NCBI RefSeq assembly: GCF_902362185.1
Contig: NC_044495.1
Location: forward strand, 36,575,711 to 36,639,710
Direction of reading: 5' to 3'
Length of the DNA: 64,000 bases
DNA from: Chanos chanos
Lineage: Eukaryota; Chordata; Actinopteri; Gonorynchiformes; Chanidae
Part shown: one piece after another, positions 1 through 38,800 of the stretch
Layout of the letters: the number at the start of each line of letters is the position of its first letter
How positions within the stretch are numbered: the stretch's first letter is position 1
Notes under the pieces: model-generated
Told to the model about the DNA's origin: nothing
Databases searched by the model: none
Seen by the model: only the letters and a program-made list of their open reading frames with translations
Translations under genes and position numbers: made by a program

Positions 1-1196
1 ACACCAGGCTGGACTTTCCATTTGCCTGTGTGTTCACTTCGACAGAAAACCTGACTGCCCTCTCCACGCACTGCCCGTCGCAGCTCTTCTGTCAGGTACC
101 TGAGCAACGGGAACGAGCAATTCACGTATCAGCCAGTACACATGGCAGTTATCTTACATGTCCTGCAACGCCTCTCTAACAGTTCTTACACAAGGCTTTG
201 GGAGGGCCCTGAGATTATTTAGGGAGGGTGTTCGAGGTTGTGTGAGGCCAAGTAAACTTGGTGAACACAACGAGGACTCTAACTCGTGATGTGGTGTGCA
301 ACAAGTGATAACACACCAATTCAAATGTGTTAAAGAAAGGTTAACTTTCAAATGGATAAAAGCAGACTTATCTCTCCAGGAGGAGACTTAAGAGCTGCAA
401 ATCCACTTGAGCTGGTTCAACATGTGCTAGTAAAACATTGGTTCAAATAATGTGCACATAATTTGCGAATTGGCGTATAAACTGACATACCATATGCAAA
501 ACATGCAAGCACACTCACGTAGTCACACACACTCACACACACACAGTCACACACAAGCGCACACACATATACGGTTATACACACACACGCACGCACTCTC
601 ACCTGACACAGCCCCGCCGAGCGATAACTTCCGCGTGGCTGTCATTAAGTATATCGCCTATGTATAAAAGGTTTCTCTTATTATGTATTTTAGAAAGAAG
701 TCTAAAATGGCGCTGCATTTGCTGAAGAGTCTGTTTTTCAAAGCAAGGCCACTTTTAAAAATAGATGAGTATTTACAGTATGCAAGCATTTTGTCATGAC
801 ATTATGTTATGGATGTGTTTGCAAAACTGGGCTATATTTACCCTTTGGACTCATAGTAGAACGTCCAATGCACTTGGTGCCAGTTCCTAAAGATATCACT
901 GATTTCTCAGCTGAGGACATAAATGATAAAAAAAAATATATTATTCTGAAAAGATGGAGCTCTTAACAATTCAAATTACGGAAACTGAATTTATTCTTTG
1001 ACTTCGAGTCACACCCACATACAAATTTAAGGAGAAAAATTCTCTTCGACACACCTTTTTCTCCACCTGAGAGTTCGGTAACCATGACCACTGCGGCCAA
1101 GAGCGTCCACTCTCTGCCCGGGTCTGGCTTCCCCTTTTTCGGCAACGTATTGAAGTGGTCATAACACAACTGAGCTATTTCATCAGGAGTCCACAT
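1..1196 (-). CDS. adat1: tRNA-specific adenosine deaminase 1 (5-prime part, exons 1-4)
   Basis: The encoded enzyme deaminates adenosine 37 of tRNA-Ala to inosine. Four minus-strand exons join in frame: 1196-1067, 910-842, 657-603 and 99-1, the last running off the window. The protein starts MWTPDEIAQLCYDHF, followed by KKGKPDPGREWTLLAAVV and LGTGTKCIG, which match vertebrate ADAT1. Exon 3 carries DILNDSHAEVIARR. Its HAE is the zinc-binding, proton-shuttling motif of the deaminase domain. Exon 4 reads YLTEELRRAVRGEG. Introns are GT-AG (donors GTGGAG, GTAAAT, GTGAGA). The start was chosen because it begins the conserved N-terminal MWT motif. The second half of the catalytic domain (PCG..C) is outside the window. 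Identity is secure; exon borders are by eye. Confidence 0.95.
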
Positions 1197-3783
1197 ACTT
1201 ATACTGTATGGTTTACAGTACGAGGGAACAGTTTCAAAGCATGTTAGAATAGCGACTTTTAAGAGCACTATGAATGTTCAGATAGCATTAGACAACCAAC
1301 GCAGAACATTTGCACGTGGCCTCTCTAACTCGACGTTTAAAACCGCATGTTCAACGTTTAACTTTCCACCTCTTGTTTTGCTTTCACTAACTGTTTTTCA
1401 TTTTTACAAAGCATCTGTTTAGGATATCCGTAGTTATAGTCTTGCTCTCAAAACAACTGTACGGAAACAAGCGCTTACGTTATTGCTGATTGAGGAGGAA
1501 ATCAGGAAATCAGGTTTCAAAGTAAAAGCTCCGTCAAGTGCATCCACGAAAGAATATCCACTAGTGGGCGTTCTGTGTCAAGTCCTTAACAGTTGTACGT
1601 ATAGACGTCTAAGAGCTTCTGTTTTACGTTATGAGTCCCCATTAGTCATCCGTTAAGAAAAGTGAGCAAAATGTTCAGACTTTGACCAATTTCTGACAGT
1701 CTTTTTCTATTTTATATATTAATAGATAGTTAAAATAGGTGATTCTTGTGAAAATGTAGCAAAATGTTCATGTCTCTGACTCAGACATGTACCTTTTGAG
1801 AGTTTTTTTTAATTGTATTCCATGTATTGTTAAGGCACATTTGAATAGGTGTTCGTTTGAAATGAAGAAATGTATCTTGTCTCTAATTGTCTTTTTATGG
1901 TTAAGCAAATGAAATGAACCTTTGAAGGGGCAAAAGATCAATTTCACCTTTCCAATGCCAAAAATATGATAAGAACAACTTGTATTCAGTAACAAAAGGA
2001 TCACAGAGAAAGAAAACTAGGAAACACATTTCTCCCTGATTCATCAGGATCAGACTTCTAAGAAACAACAGGCTCCAGACACATTCTAATCATAATTACC
2101 TACCCTTTAGTGTAATCCTTTGGAATACAGTATTTTAAAAGCAGAACAACGAAAGAACCTATAATATGGTTTTTAATTTTAATTCTACAAACAATAGAAT
2201 TATATAAATAATTTTAGAATTAAAATATGACAGAATTCATTTTAAATGAAAACAATCACTATATTTCAGATCATGATAGGGGCCCCGCCTAGAAATGCTC
2301 AGCCAATCACAAAAGCACTCTGAGTAACAGATTTCTTTTTAAACATTTCTCTGGACATTGCTTTTCTTTTACTTTGGTTCTGATTGATTGGTATAAAATT
2401 GTAGGAAGATGCCAAAAGCTTTGTCATTGTCATTTTATTCTTCTGTTCTTCTCCACTTGTCATCATTCATGTTATTTCTTCTCATGCTATCAGGAGATCT
2501 GATTACATTAAACCTGACAGTGTAACAAAACAAATAGACAAAAATAAATAGACCAGCCTAGTACCGGGTCTGGTTCTAATATCACTTCCTGCTGAGCCCC
2601 TCCTCACAAGAACAGTGAAGGATAAACATCAGCGTCATGAAGACCATCATCAAGCTGTGTGAGGATGTTTGGGGATTCCAGGTTAAAGTGTATGTTTCAT
2701 CAGTCCCTAAGAAGACATTTAGACTCGTAACACACTGGTCATTTAATGTGTATGTAAAAATGCAAACAGGAAGGATCATAGTTACTCCAATATCGTATGG
2801 TGTAAGAAATAAGGAGATGCAGTTTGAACTCAAAGAAGTTGAATTTTGTTTACAGGAAAAGCAGCAACAGAGGTGACATTTACATACACAGAACAGTCTG
2901 AACCCAGATGCTCTCCAAGATACATGTTGCCATGACAATGGTAATCGTTTGGCCCTGCGGCCGTGTCATTCACCTTGATAGTTATACAGGATCCCAGTCT
3001 ATACATAAGAGAATGAGTTTCACTCTGTAGAGTTGTTCTCTGTCACCTTTTCCAAAGTTTATTAGCTGGTCAAACACAATTGCGTCTAGACAGTATCCGA
3101 CCTTTATTAACTCTGTGGTTACAGTAACACCTCTGTGGAGACAACACTGCATTGCATGTGCTGAGGGAGGAAGGGAACCATAGGTAAGTAAACGAATGCA
3201 TCTGAATATTTGTTTTAAGGACATTAGTGTAGGAACTGTATGTAAAGTAAACCCACGTGTTTGATTGCTTAAGGACATTAGGGTGGATACAGAAAATAGT
3301 AATCCTCTGGATCAGCTCCAAATGTCTACAGGAATATTCTATGAAATGATATTCTTTAAAAGTGTTTTAGGTATGAAAGTGAATTCAGCACCAAGACTCC
3401 CTCCTCCACTGCAAATTCTATCATGTTGAATATAAGAAGAATCTAAGAAGTCATGGACATTTTGGGTCAGTTTGTACATGAAGTTGCCCTTGTAGAACCA
3501 AATGTACTGGTCAAATGATATTCGTTGTGATATTCTGATATTCTGAATAACACAAGGTCAGAGTTTTCACTTGATAAGGCAGATAAAGCTGTGTAAAACC
3601 AAAATTTGACAGTACTTAGGACAGGCTATGGGGATAGAAGGAAAAGGATAAGAAAAACCGCTCCGGGGGAATCGGACACCTGTTAAAAGCCGTGGAACAT
3701 TGGGAGTTTCCAGCCGGTCTTCTCATCGTGCCAGGGAAGACCACAGCCCAGAGGTCAAGGGTCCAGGCTCAGTGTGTCAGAGG

Positions 3784-3824
3784 CCCCTCTGCACAGACTA
3801 CTGACCCCTGACTGTACAGAGGGG
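3784..3824. other. intergenic hairpin, 13-position stem with 15-nt loop
   Basis: The arm at 3784-3796 (CCCCTCTGCACAG) pairs with 3812-3824 (CTGTACAGAGGGG), with one mismatch in 13 positions and a 15-nt loop. The flanks do not extend the pairing. No family is recognised, and it could be chance or a remnant of a mobile element. Confidence 0.6.
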
Positions 3825-4774
3825 ATTGGTCTTAATACTTAAGACCGTGTCAATTGTCATAGCTCTACTACACAGTAATAAGAATTGCTGACAGAGTGTC
3901 TACAGGCCTGAAACCAGATACGACAATGTATATATTTTCTTTAATAGGTCAAAAGGTATCTGAGAAAATTAATGTCTGTTATACTGAACAGTTAAAACCG
4001 TACATGCTAATGTATTACTATTACCCAAACAAATCAGATCTTCAAACTGGTTATAATCGTTTTGACAGACTAGTTCTTCTGCAGTTCTGTGGTTCATGTG
4101 GTAATGCTTTCTGCTTACATGTGATTCTTTCACAGGCTTGCTATAGTACGGCGTCACACCCATTGGTTGTGTAAGGACGCTGTGTGTAATGAGGATGTTT
4201 AAAAATTAAAACCCACATTCATGTCTTGTTTGCATAGAATGACATGTAGGCTGTGGGAACAACATTGTAATATTGCTGAAGATCAAAGCTTCCATGAACC
4301 TCAAACCGTTACCAGCCATAAATGCTGCATTCAGAAACCTTTGTTGCCCCCTACTGGACATGCAATAGAAAACACAGGAGTAACTTGTGAGTGTCCAAGT
4401 TGTAGAGTACTGATATTTCTTTATAATCCAAACTGTGTACCTTAGATGAAATTTCACTTTAATAAATATAATTTTTCCAAGTCAGGACCATCATTAATGA
4501 AGGCAGCTGAAAAAAGACAAACACCAAATATCTACATACATGGTTTTAATCATGGAATTCTTTTATACAGCTCCTCATTAGTTCACTCTCCATGATTTAC
4601 GTTCTTTCTCTTATTATTTCAGCTATGTACAGTATGACACAGGATCACAATTAACAGAAAAAAACAAGAACTAAAAATCACTTCTTACCAAAAGTATCCT
4701 CTTTTGAGTCGCTCTCTCAATCTTTCTCAATCTCTCATTCATTCTCTCTCTTTTCATCTCTCACAAAAAACATT

Positions 4775-4776
<2 letters not shown>

Positions 4777-4831
<55 letters not shown>
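4777..4831. repeat. (CA)n microsatellite
   Basis: An uninterrupted CA dinucleotide run of about 55 bp lies downstream of the wwp2 3-prime end. Open frames read through it are artefacts. Confidence 0.95.
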
Positions 4832-4833
<2 letters not shown>

Positions 4834-4921
4834 TACAAACAGCTTTTCTCCCATACACTACAGATACAGATGCATTAAGTGTGCCGTTGCAGCAATTTGC
4901 TGTAGAATTTAAAATTGTATT

Positions 4922-4927
4922 TTTATT
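4922..4927 (-). terminator. candidate wwp2 polyadenylation signal
   Basis: AATAAA on the minus strand lies about 430 bp past the wwp2 stop, giving a plausible short 3-prime UTR. No transcript evidence is available. Confidence 0.5.
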
Positions 4928-5358
4928 TCTTGCGCACATAATGTTTCTGGTGAATTTCTGGAACTTAATATAGGAATTTATGCTGCTCTAGAACAGCAGA
5001 AAAGATTTGGAGTTGAGTAGCTACAAAAAAAAAACAAAAAACCCTCTGTGAGGGACAGGACACCCTTCCTCCCCAAGGCACGTGCCTCCACAAACAACTG
5101 CCTCTCCCTCTCCGAAACCTTGCACTGGTCCTCTCCACAGCCCTGGCTTCCCACCCTCTCAAACAGTGCTCCCCTCAACAGCAGAAGTTAACAGCAGGAG
5201 TATTGAGGTGTTCAGGTTTATCAGACTTTAGGACACCACTGGTGATGCTTTTGGTCACTGTGTTCTCTCTCATTGACTGTCAGCCAACTCTAACATATCC
5301 TCCCTGTTCTAACTCCTCTCCTCTCCTGTCTGAATCCCTCACTCCTCTCCTCTCTCTC

Positions 5359-31993
<26,635 letters not shown>

Positions 31994-33104
31994 GACATCA
32001 CAGCCTGAAACAAACAAACAAACAAACAAACACACATACACACACACAACTGTGAAGACTCATACAGCAGAAAACATTTTACAACCTTTCATTACCCTTT
32101 CGCTTTTGTTGATCTCAAACAGCTCAACTGAGCAGAGTTCAAACTGAGAAAAGAAAACTACTGTAGCAGGGTTATGCTGTTTATTAACTGAATCATAACA
32201 GCTTCTGTAGAAGATCTCAGTTCCTCTGAAAACCGTTGAAAATTTATGTCGCCCGGAACATTGCCTCACTCCCCGTGGCTCCAACTGCATGGCGAGTTTT
32301 ACGCATATTCTCTTACTTCAAAGAACAAAGAATGCCTTTGGTTTACAAGAGTCATTTTAGTGGCTTTTCATAATACACTGATTTAATCCGTTGGTTAAAG
32401 TGATGCAGCCTTCAGTGCTCTAATTGCTTCCAGGTGGGGCCAGCGACACAAATGTATAACACGTTTACTGTAATGTTTTCAAGATAAGTTAGTTGCAGTG
32501 TACTAAAGCACAATATTTTAGGTTTCAAATGAAATCCTAAACATTTACTAATGTGTTTAAGAATCCGAATAGCTTTGATGCAGTAATGCTACTATATACA
32601 TAGTTCCATTAGCGGGTGTTGCACAGTATATCCAACATAACTGATCCACTCATAAAAACAAATAAAGGAGACATATGCAGAAGATACCTCCGATACAAAT
32701 CGTAGGCTTAATGTTAGCAATCGGGCGAACGTTTGCTAATAAAAGAGACAAAGGTAGCAGCTGTCATAGAAGTTATTAATTACAGTTAGCGTACCACCCA
32801 AATGTTGCAAGCTAATCAAAGAGCCTTTAAGCACACCCTATACAATGTAACCAAAGAGCCGCTGTGTGTGCCCAGGTTAAATGCCCATAGAGAGGACAAC
32901 AAACACGGAAGCTACCTAGCTAGCTAACCTAGCAGAATATTATTAGCCTACTGAGATTAGCTAGAAATGCTTTATTTAAGGTATTCTCAAAGACATGTCA
33001 CCTCCCAAATGTCCCTGGATAATATGCCATGTGACACTTTACGTAATTTGCAGTCTATTATCCGCACATCTTAATGACAGAGGAGACAAACGGTTTATTC
33101 ATAC

Positions 33105-33240
33105 CTTTGCTTTGCCGTGATCTTCTGGTAAAAGCTATCTCTAGTTAACTTTCATTTCCGCCTCGATGTCAGTAACACGTGACAACGAGGAACGATCGCA
33201 AAGAATTGTGGATCACATGATACAGAACGCTACGCACTAT
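33105..33240 (-). promoter_or_regulatory. wwp2 non-coding first exon and promoter region
   Basis: The second exon starts at an acceptor at 32004 (TTTGTTTCAG) a few bases before the ATG at 31993, so the 5-prime UTR must begin in an upstream exon. A good donor (GCAAAG followed by GTATGA) ends a candidate exon at 33105. An E-box, CACGTGAC, lies at 33176-33183. The transcription start is inferred. Confidence 0.5.
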
Positions 33241-34968
33241 GGCGCATTCAGAGGCAGAACTGACAGAATTGTGTTTATAAAATTATAATTTTCCTCGTTT
33301 TTACTCGACATTTAATTACCCAGATAATTAAAATAAGTTAACCAACATCAGGTGACGCAGTATGTGTTTACCAAGCTAACTACTGTAAGTGCGAATACGG
33401 TCGCGGCAGTATTATTGATGATCTAAAAGATGTAATAATCGAGAAAGACATTAAATAGTCATGTTTTATCGTCAAGTACAATTAAAAATTTAGTTCAATA
33501 TCCAGGTAAGTTATTGTGAATAATGATAGACGATGCATTTATACCATCTAATACATATCCAAAAAGAGAATTTTAGGTTAGTAAAAGTGTACTGCAGCTT
33601 ACATTAAGGTCCCAAATGTCTCGTCCAGTGGTAGTGGGAAAGGAAAATGTTGTGAGTAATAGGAAACTGTTGGATTTGAATCATAATACCACAGTGAATA
33701 AACAACGAATAAGCGAGTCTGTCTGCCTGATGTCTCTGATTCACTCTGGTATGACACCAACTGTGGCACAGGAAAATATTATCAGAGTAAATGTAAAGCC
33801 TTTTTTCGGTTGTTTTGAATGGTAATAGCAGCTCACCCGTGAACACAAACCCAACGCTTGTAACCTTCCGTCATAAAAAAAAGCATAAAAAAAACAAAAC
33901 GGCAGACCACGTCAGGACTTATGCCTACAGAAAGTCTTAAACCCCCATCAAATTGTTCAAATAAAATTCTTACAACACTATCTGTATCAACAAATCCTAC
34001 CACAATAGTTCAAAAACATCTTGAAAACATATCTGATATATCGGTAGTACGGCATGCTGAGCTTCATAAGGATAACTTTCATCAGCAGGAACCATGACAT
34101 CCATCAGTACGCACAGTAAAATTAACTGAACTTAAAACTCTGCAAACTTGCTCGCCTCTGCAAGAGAGCTGAAGTCATAATGGAAGCTCTCCTATGAGGA
34201 CAACAATCATTTCAAGCACATAACCAAAGCTAGGCTTGACTGACACTGAAAGGTAAAATGTTCTTTAGAGAGCTGGGTAGACTCTATCCCAAAATAGAAA
34301 AATTATGGTATGGTTTGAAAATAGCTGCCTTAATAACTATATGAGGAGCTTAAATAGATTTGAAACTTTTCATAATAGTCAAATTTTGACACAGGTATGA
34401 CAAATTAGTGACTCCAAAACATTCTCACAGACATGTGGATCTGGTGTCAAAAATCCTTAAATTTGTATTAATAGTAGCTCAAGACATCCAGTTGCAATGT
34501 CTCACTTAAGTATTTTTTACATGAAATACATTTTTTTTAATATTAAAAACAATGCCCCATAAAAAGGATTGAGTTTTGTGTGTTTATATAATGGAAAAAA
34601 TCATGGCATGAGATGAAATGACACTAAATATGCACAAGAGGTAATATGCTTGCTATAGCTAACTGGAGCTCATATAAAGTGCTGTCACACATTTTTTGAA
34701 AAATATTTTCCATTACAGTTCATTGTAAACAAGTGACAGTCCCTTGTGGTTTCATCACCAACAGCTACCTAGACACTTGTTAATGTTTTTAGCTTGTGTG
34801 AGCTGGTGGTGTGGGAGGTTGATGATGATCTAGCTCTATCTGCTTTTTTTGAATAACTCATTATACTAATTTTCTGAATAAGTGGGATTTGGGAACAAAT
34901 ACAGAGCATAAATGTAAACAGTCTGTATTCAGAGAAATAATAATTTCATCTAATGGCTATCATGAGTA
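33241..34968. other. intergenic interval wwp2 to dgat1-like
   Basis: AT-rich, with few repeats and no recognisable exon. It should include the dgat1-like 3-prime UTR, but I find no canonical minus-strand AATAAA close to the stop. Confidence 0.6.
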
Positions 34969-35834
34969 CTAGCATGTCTCAGTGTGGGGACTGACTCCAG
35001 ATGAAGATGGATGATAACTGATGTAGTAATCATGGCAATAGGTCATCACAGCCAAAGGAGGTCCTAGCAACAAGCAGAGCCAAACCAGCCCGTTGCCATA
35101 GTTCCCCTTGAAGTAGCCTCCCAGGAAAAACGCCACAAGGAGCTGGGACGAGAGGTAATAAAGAAGTTGAATAAGATGTAACAACATTATAAGACAAACT
35201 AAAAGGAGCTAGATCAACACACAAGTATACAAGTTATATACGCCAACCCTAGAATCCAAACAATACACATAGAGAAAAATATCTCACTGTGAACAATTAT
35301 GTTTTATGATTTAAAGCTGGAGGCTAACCTCAAAGACCATGGAGAAGAAGATCCAAAAATGCCAAGTATGTAATGGAAGAGCAATATGATACTGTAAAAA
35401 GGCACAAAGAACCTTAAGATCAATTTGCTGCAACAACTCATGGATTTATCTTCATGGTTACACTCCTGCCCACCCATGTACTTAAATCAAATAAATCAAA
35501 GATAGACCTTCACCTCAAAGAGAGCAGCCGATAATATGAAAACCAGTATCTCAACCTGTTGCTGAGGGATGTTTCTTCTACAAAGTGGTATACAGAGGTG
35601 TCTGTGTGAGTTTGAGACAGAAACAAAGAGTGGGGGAAGACACAAAAAGACGGGCAGAACAATAGAAAATGAGAGAGCCCAGGAGTAGTCTCACTGGTTT
35701 TTTAAGAGAAGAATTTAAGATAAGAATTAATAAGAGATGCTTTATGCTGAAGTGCTACCTTTGGGTCCACTTATGAAAAGGAACATTCCAGCTTCTCCAA
35801 AAACAGCTTAAGGTTTGGGCATTCCTGGAAACGG

Positions 35835-35879
<45 letters not shown>

Positions 35880-38800
35880 AAGTGGCTGAACCAAAGGAAC
35901 TGACTAAATCACATTACAATGCTCACAGATCTGGATCTTTTTCCTGGTTGGAGTGGTATGACTCACCACCAGTCTGTGTAAAACTGGCGATCCCCAAAGC
36001 GCAGAAGCTCAGCGAGGAAGTTTAAGTAAGAGTGTAAGAACAAGAAGAATAGAATCAGACAGAAGAAGTGTGTAGGAGTCTGTAAGGGAGAGCAGACCAT
36101 TATCAAACCCCAAAAGAAAACAACAATCCTTCCACAAAACTCAAGGGTCTCCATTCTCAATGAAATATGGACAGAACTGAACCAAAGTGCTGTCTAACTC
36201 ATTGATCATAGACATCAGTATTTCAATCTTCTTTCCATTGCAAATGCTAGAAGACTTTTTTTTTTTTTTACTCGTTACAGATTCTTATTGATGAAAAGGG
36301 AGCCGAAAGTTAAAGCTTTGGGTTCCCTTTTGGAGAGCCAGTTTTGGAGAGCTGGGGTCCCCCTGTTTTTTGTAAAGGACACTGACATGACAGCCTTGCT
36401 CTAACCACAAACATTTCTCCCACTCACCACCAGCTCCACCAGGTGCTCAATCCTGGTGCTGATGTCCATGTTCTTTGGAAAAGATGAGAAGAGACAGAAA
36501 AATCGGTTAGACATAAAGATGAAAGGAGATAGAGAGAAAGAACGAATGAAAGAGAGAGAGAGAGAAACAGAGGGAGAGAGACACAGAGATACAGAGAAAT
36601 AGATAGCTGTTATGCTACCAGACAGAGAATATTCATTTTCTGTGAGGCATTTCGAACAAACATAAAGTAACTCACATAAAAGAGGTTCTCTGATTTCTGG
36701 AAAATGGGCTCAATCCACTGACAAAAGACAGACACCGACCAATATTATAATACTCCTTATGAAATCAAACTGAATATGATCACATTCATATACATTACAT
36801 CAGTCTGTTTACATGGCAAAGTACGCGCAATACACCACTGACCAAAATACTGAACAAAACTAAAATTAAGGAAAAAAAAATGTGTGTGTGCATACATATA
36901 TGTATGTATAGGGTACTGCAAATGCAAAGGCACTATTTTAAAGGTGTCTTACCTGTTGTATAATTCCAATCATGAGCTGTCCGAGCATTACCTGTTGCGA
37001 GATGAAGAACTAATATTAAAGTCTTATGAAATTAAACTAAACCTCTTATGGAAATATTATTACACTTAACATTTTTACCCACAAACTGCTTCAAAAACCC
37101 AAAAAATAAAGACAAAAACATGAAACACTGCATTAGAAATGATGTAAAGTTTTTCAATATTGCAGCCAGTGTTGAAGCAAGCCTTTATTTTACATAGAAA
37201 ACATTAACATAGTACATAATTAACACAGAAAACACTCACTGACACTTTGGGATGTCGAAGTCACATAACACACCGTATCTGAGGTCATGTCTTACCATTT
37301 CTAACAGTCTGTGCAGCAACAAGTTGATGCGGACCCTGTGTGTATGAGGAAAATCCCTCTGATAACACAATGTGGGAGCCAGCATGAAGTAGTAAAGGTC
37401 TGAGAGGAACACAAGAGTATAACTCATTTATTAATCTGCATACTGCAGTTTGTCAATCTCTGCCCATGTAGTAAGTAAAGAAAAATTTTACAAATCAATT
37501 TGTGTTGTGGATCCTGCCTTTAAATGTATGATGGATAACATCTTTCTCACTCTGCATGAAGCATCTTGTTTCCCCTAGGATACACAAACAGCAACAGTTT
37601 ACTTCAGAAGCAAGAAAATCTCCACCAAATTCCAGAGACCAGTAAGAGGATAAATACAAACATGTGGATGGCCAACTCACCTGAGTTTGTGGCTTGTTCT
37701 TGGCGGTACCAACTGTTGACCTCCTGGTAAGAGTAAAGCTTGAGTCCCAGGATGGTGTAGGTAAAGAGTGAGACGAGAGCTCCCCCTGATCAAACAACTA
37801 TCACTGATCTGATCTTGTCTTATCTTATCTTTGACATGAGGTCAAAGGTCACTTCAGAGCGAAATTATGTCAAACCATAGTTTACAGGCAGTACATTTGA
37901 TTTGATTCTGGAGTCTGTAACCATTCCAAATATGGAAGTGGTGGAAAATTACCATAGAACAACTTAAAGGGATTCAAAATTTATTGGGAATGAATGGAGA
38001 AGCAAAGTCCAACAAGTCCAGATGAATACATCTTAAAAACACAGCAGTGCTCCTTCATATTACCTGGGATAATCTATTATATCAGTGCTATAAGGAGATT
38101 ATGTAAATAGAAGGGAACTGGCCAGAAGCCACAGGCTATATTGGAGTGAAAAGGTGAAAATGATGCATATTTGGCATCCTTTTAGATTTGCTTGTATTGT
38201 TAGACATGCTTTTTTGTACGGATACAGGTCAATTTTTAAACTATTTTCAACACCATAGGAATTCAGTGATTTCATTGTTGGGAAATACCATGCAAGAGTA
38301 AGCAAAAAATTAAAAACCATATAAGGCTATTAAATGTGGATTCAAAACATGCACACAGCTCTGACTTCTCAACATTTTGAGGACAGAAGTCAAATTTGTT
38401 AAGAAAAATGTTCATGCTTATTTTATTCTGTTCCACACTTACTAAACAGCTGAATTGTATGTCAAACAAGTGTGTAAAATGACCTGCCTGCTACTGTCAT
38501 TCAAATGGTTTTGGATGTGTAGTTAGATACTTAAGTCAAATTCTTTAAACTTCATTTTGAACATGATTAAATGTATAAAATATATATCTGACTGTGTTCA
38601 TTTGTGGAACAGAGGATTTTACCTGCTGATATGAAGGTTTTACCATGTAGGATTACCACAGCTGGAAACAGTGTCAGCAGACCCAAGTTCAGCAGGTGTA
38701 AACAGTGTCCAGCACTTAAAGAAAGTTTCCCCTTTAATGCAATCAACATTGTTGTCAATCACACAAGTACAGCGTCACTTTCCTCATTGAGCAGTCATGT

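Larger units (their letters stand above)
1197..4904. other. adat1-wwp2 intergenic interval
   Basis: This stretch runs from the adat1 5-prime end to the wwp2 3-prime end. I see no convincing exon. An AT-rich part (about 1700-2300) contains nothing recognisable. Short open frames near 2582-2938 on both strands resemble no family I know. A strong hairpin lies at 3784-3824 and a long (CA)n tract at 4777-4831. The adat1 promoter and 5-prime UTR should lie just above 1196. Confidence 0.6.

Noticed and set aside
2582-2938. Overlapping open frames on both strands near 2.6-2.9 kb, one with a hydrophobic end
   Set aside because: No recognisable family, no splice partners and no conserved motif; probably chance.
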